Assembly (NCBI RefSeq): GCF_000332155.1
Contig: NZ_KB235903.1
Coordinates: 668,307 to 715,155, forward strand
Origin: Kamptonema formosum PCC 6407
Lineage (GTDB): Bacteria; Cyanobacteriota; Cyanobacteriia; Cyanobacteriales; Microcoleaceae
Reading direction: 5' to 3'
DNA length: 46,849 nucleotides
The notes under the pieces were generated by a model. It had not been told where the DNA came from and did not search any database. It saw nothing but the letters and a program-made list of their open reading frames with translations. Made by a program: the position numbers and the translations under genes. Numbering within the stretch: position 1 is the first letter of the stretch; every line of letters starts with the position of its first letter. This document shows positions 45,462 to 46,849 of this stretch, in pieces.

Positions 45462-46091
45462 TCAAACAGTTGCACTCAAAATTTGGTGTCGTACCTGTAA
45501 AATTTCTGGATTCTCCTCACAGTATAGCTGAAAAGCAGTTTTTTCTTTCGGCTCAGTTCCTTCTTGATAAGTAACCTCAGCTTCCAGCTCCTCTGTCAAA
45601 GCCCAAGCATCAATAGCTTCCTGACTGGTAATACCTTTAGCACTAGAAATTGATTTGGCTTTCTCAATCGCTTTCCCCAATTCTCGCCGCATCAGGGGAG
45701 CTTTAGGATTTTCTAGGAAATCGCCTTTAAACAGAATATCGGTTTGAGAAATAATGCCAATCAAAGTATTGCTAATTACTGGAGCAATGCGGATACCTGT
45801 ATTAGCAAACAACCTCGCTACATACTCAACTCCTAGATCGGGATTGACAACAATACAAGGCTTGGTCATAATCTCATAAACGCGGATTTTCTCTAGGTCT
45901 TTTCCATAAGCAACAACCTTAGAGACAATATCCGTCTGGGTGAGAATACCATAAGCATCTTGCTGATTGCGGATATCTACAATTAAAGCCCGCAAGCTCT
46001 TTAGCCGCATCAATTTAACGGCTTCAGCTACTGTTGCAGAACCACGAATGGTAGCAACATCTTGAGTCATAATGTCAGATGCTTTCAGCAT
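45462..46091 (-). CDS. CBS-domain protein with a C-terminal CP12-like domain
   Basis: A 209-residue protein. Two CBS domains (about 7-60 and 72-125; IMTQDVATIRGSATVAEAV, ILTQTDIV, IMTKPCIVV, IISQTDILF) form a Bateman module that usually binds adenine nucleotides. The last 65 residues resemble CP12, the small disordered protein that ties phosphoribulokinase to GAPDH in the Calvin cycle: AIEKAKSISSAKGITSQEAIDAW, TEELEAE, YCEENPEILQVR. CP12's core AWD-VEEL is changed to AWALTEEL, and the second Cys of the C-terminal pair is absent. CBS-CP12 fusions are known in cyanobacteria. The cupin gene ends 29 bp upstream on the same strand, so an operon is likely. Confidence 0.85.
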   Translation of the reverse strand: MLKASDIMTQDVATIRGSATVAEAVKLMRLKSLRALIVDIRNQQDAYGILTQTDIVSKVVAYGKDLEKIRVYEIMTKPCIVVNPDLGVEYVARLFANTGIRIAPVISNTLIGIISQTDILFKGDFLENPKAPLMRRELGKAIEKAKSISSAKGITSQEAIDAWALTEELEAEVTYQEGTEPKEKTAFQLYCEENPEILQVRHQILSATV

Positions 46092-46120
46092 ATTTTTTTC
46101 CTCTTTTTCTACTGTTGAAT

Positions 46121-46741
46121 CTAAAAACTTTTGGCTGTCTGGGTTGTAATATTGAACTCAAAACGGGATCGTGGCAAGACATCACCATAAAGATGAAAAG
46201 TGACTGTGGGTTCCTCTCCTACTGCTTCTACACTATGAATAGCATTAGGTGTAAAACTGATAATTTCTCCAGCCCGAAAAACTTTTTCGCCTGTAAGTTC
46301 AATTTTTGAGGGAAACTCTGCATCGTTACAGCGTCGCCAAAAACGATGTTTTTCTTGTCCCTTGAGCACCGCCACTATCCCCCAACTGCCATGATTGTGA
46401 ATGGGTGAAATTACTCCAGGTGCAAAGGTGACGTTTTGGATAGTTAGTGGATATCCAATCTCATCATACAGCGTCAGAATCGCAAGACCTGTTTTTGGAC
46501 AAGGCTCTAGGTATTGAGTTTGTACCCAATATGAATTTGTAATTAATTGGCGTACACGCATTCGGATTTGGGGTAAATAATCCCACTGTTCCGCTTCATT
46601 GTTTGCCTGTTCAACCAAATCCAAAATGTCTGTTAGGAAGCGATGTAAGTAATAGCAGTCACTAATTAAATCCCACTCCCTAGCTGTAGGTCGAGGTTGA
46701 CACTCTCCACTGTCTGTTATTAGCCAATCTCTAGTATTCAT
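46121..46741 (-). CDS. Cupin protein of the cysteine-dioxygenase-like type
   Basis: A 206-residue protein from ATG 46741 (MNTRDWLITDSGECQPRP); a TTG 60 bp further upstream is an unlikely start. The N-terminal half is helical (WDLISDCYYLHRFLTDILDL). The C-terminal half is a cupin barrel with the metal motif PIHNHGSWGIVAVLKGQE (two His and Glu) and the second motif TPNAIHSVEA with a third His. This matches CDO/PCO-type thiol dioxygenases and uncharacterised relatives. The substrate cannot be told from the sequence. It is probably the first gene of an operon with CBS-CP12. Confidence 0.8.
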   Translation of the reverse strand: MNTRDWLITDSGECQPRPTAREWDLISDCYYLHRFLTDILDLVEQANNEAEQWDYLPQIRMRVRQLITNSYWVQTQYLEPCPKTGLAILTLYDEIGYPLTIQNVTFAPGVISPIHNHGSWGIVAVLKGQEKHRFWRRCNDAEFPSKIELTGEKVFRAGEIISFTPNAIHSVEAVGEEPTVTFHLYGDVLPRSRFEFNITTQTAKSF

Positions 46742-46849
46742 CTGTTTAAATGGCGAAAGCAATGGGTTTAAGTATGGTTTTCGGTGAAAGCCAACTTCCA
46801 AAGAACCCCATCCTTTTTAAAGGTGGGTGTGTCAACCTAGCCTCGTTTT

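Noticed and set aside
1-46849. tRNA, rRNA or riboswitch genes in the window.
   Set aside because: No cloverleaf, rRNA core or known riboswitch consensus was recognised by eye; a covariance-model scan would be needed to exclude them fully.

Overview
The window comes from a filamentous, probably non-heterocystous cyanobacterium of the Oscillatoriales (Microcoleus/Oscillatoria-like). The evidence is psbD (photosystem II D2), the cyanobacterial pilB-pilT-pilC cluster, a ycf35/DUF2997/ferredoxin cluster, ethylene-receptor-like histidine kinases with GAF domains, very frequent HIP1 octamers (GCGATCGC), and many heptameric STRR arrays and other intergenic repeats typical of these genomes. The genus is an inference; no rRNA is present.

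Layout. (1) 1-5.5 kb, minus strand: grpE, dnaK, dnaJ, a TusA-family gene and rsgA (cut by the window edge), a chaperone/ribosome-maturation cluster. (2) 6.0-11.3 kb, plus strand: pilB, pilT, pilC and an unrecognised 199-residue gene, the cytoplasmic motor and platform of type IV pili. (3) 11.4-17.8 kb: small genes, including a GFA-family protein, the DUF2997-ycf35-ferredoxin operon, an FmdB-like zinc ribbon, an unknown gene, a secreted TNQDGT-repeat protein, TspO and YiaA. (4) 18.3-25.1 kb: signalling module A, with an ethylene-receptor-like hybrid histidine kinase, a REC-GGDEF-EAL regulator and a REC-kinase. (5) 25.3-35.9 kb: DoxX, DUF4385, a beta-CASP metallo-hydrolase, a STAND/WD40 protein, a homocitrate/isopropylmalate synthase-like enzyme and a vMAP-AAA protein. 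(6) 36.6-42.9 kb: module B, with two more ethylene-receptor-like kinases and a REC-adenylate cyclase. (7) 43.2-46.7 kb: a solo psbD, a lipoprotein-type Mn superoxide dismutase, a CBS-CP12 fusion and a cupin.

The most interesting part is the pair of related signalling modules. Three proteins carry an ETR1-type copper/ethylene-binding membrane domain. Two keep every key residue. The third (18281-21976) has Asn, Leu and Ser at the positions of ETR1 Asp25, Pro36 and Cys65, so it looks like a receptor that has lost its ligand site. The intact hybrid kinase (38240-41764) also has a GAF domain with a DPCF motif and a canonical Cys-His 28 residues apart, the arrangement of dual-cysteine cyanobacteriochromes, so it may read both ethylene and light. 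Each hybrid kinase is followed directly by a REC-effector gene with a related N-terminus, one acting on cyclic di-GMP and the other making cAMP. These second messengers commonly control pili and motility, and pilBTC lies about 8 kb away.

A second theme is repeats entering coding sequence in frame: an acidic minisatellite inside rsgA, a TTCTTCC heptamer array inside a kinase ATPase domain, a heptamer array forming the end of another kinase, and GC-rich palindromic elements in the WD40 protein. Two 109-bp MITE-like copies, a TnpB tail fragment and a decayed WD40-linker fragment complete the mobile and decayed DNA. No tRNA, rRNA or CRISPR array was recognised.
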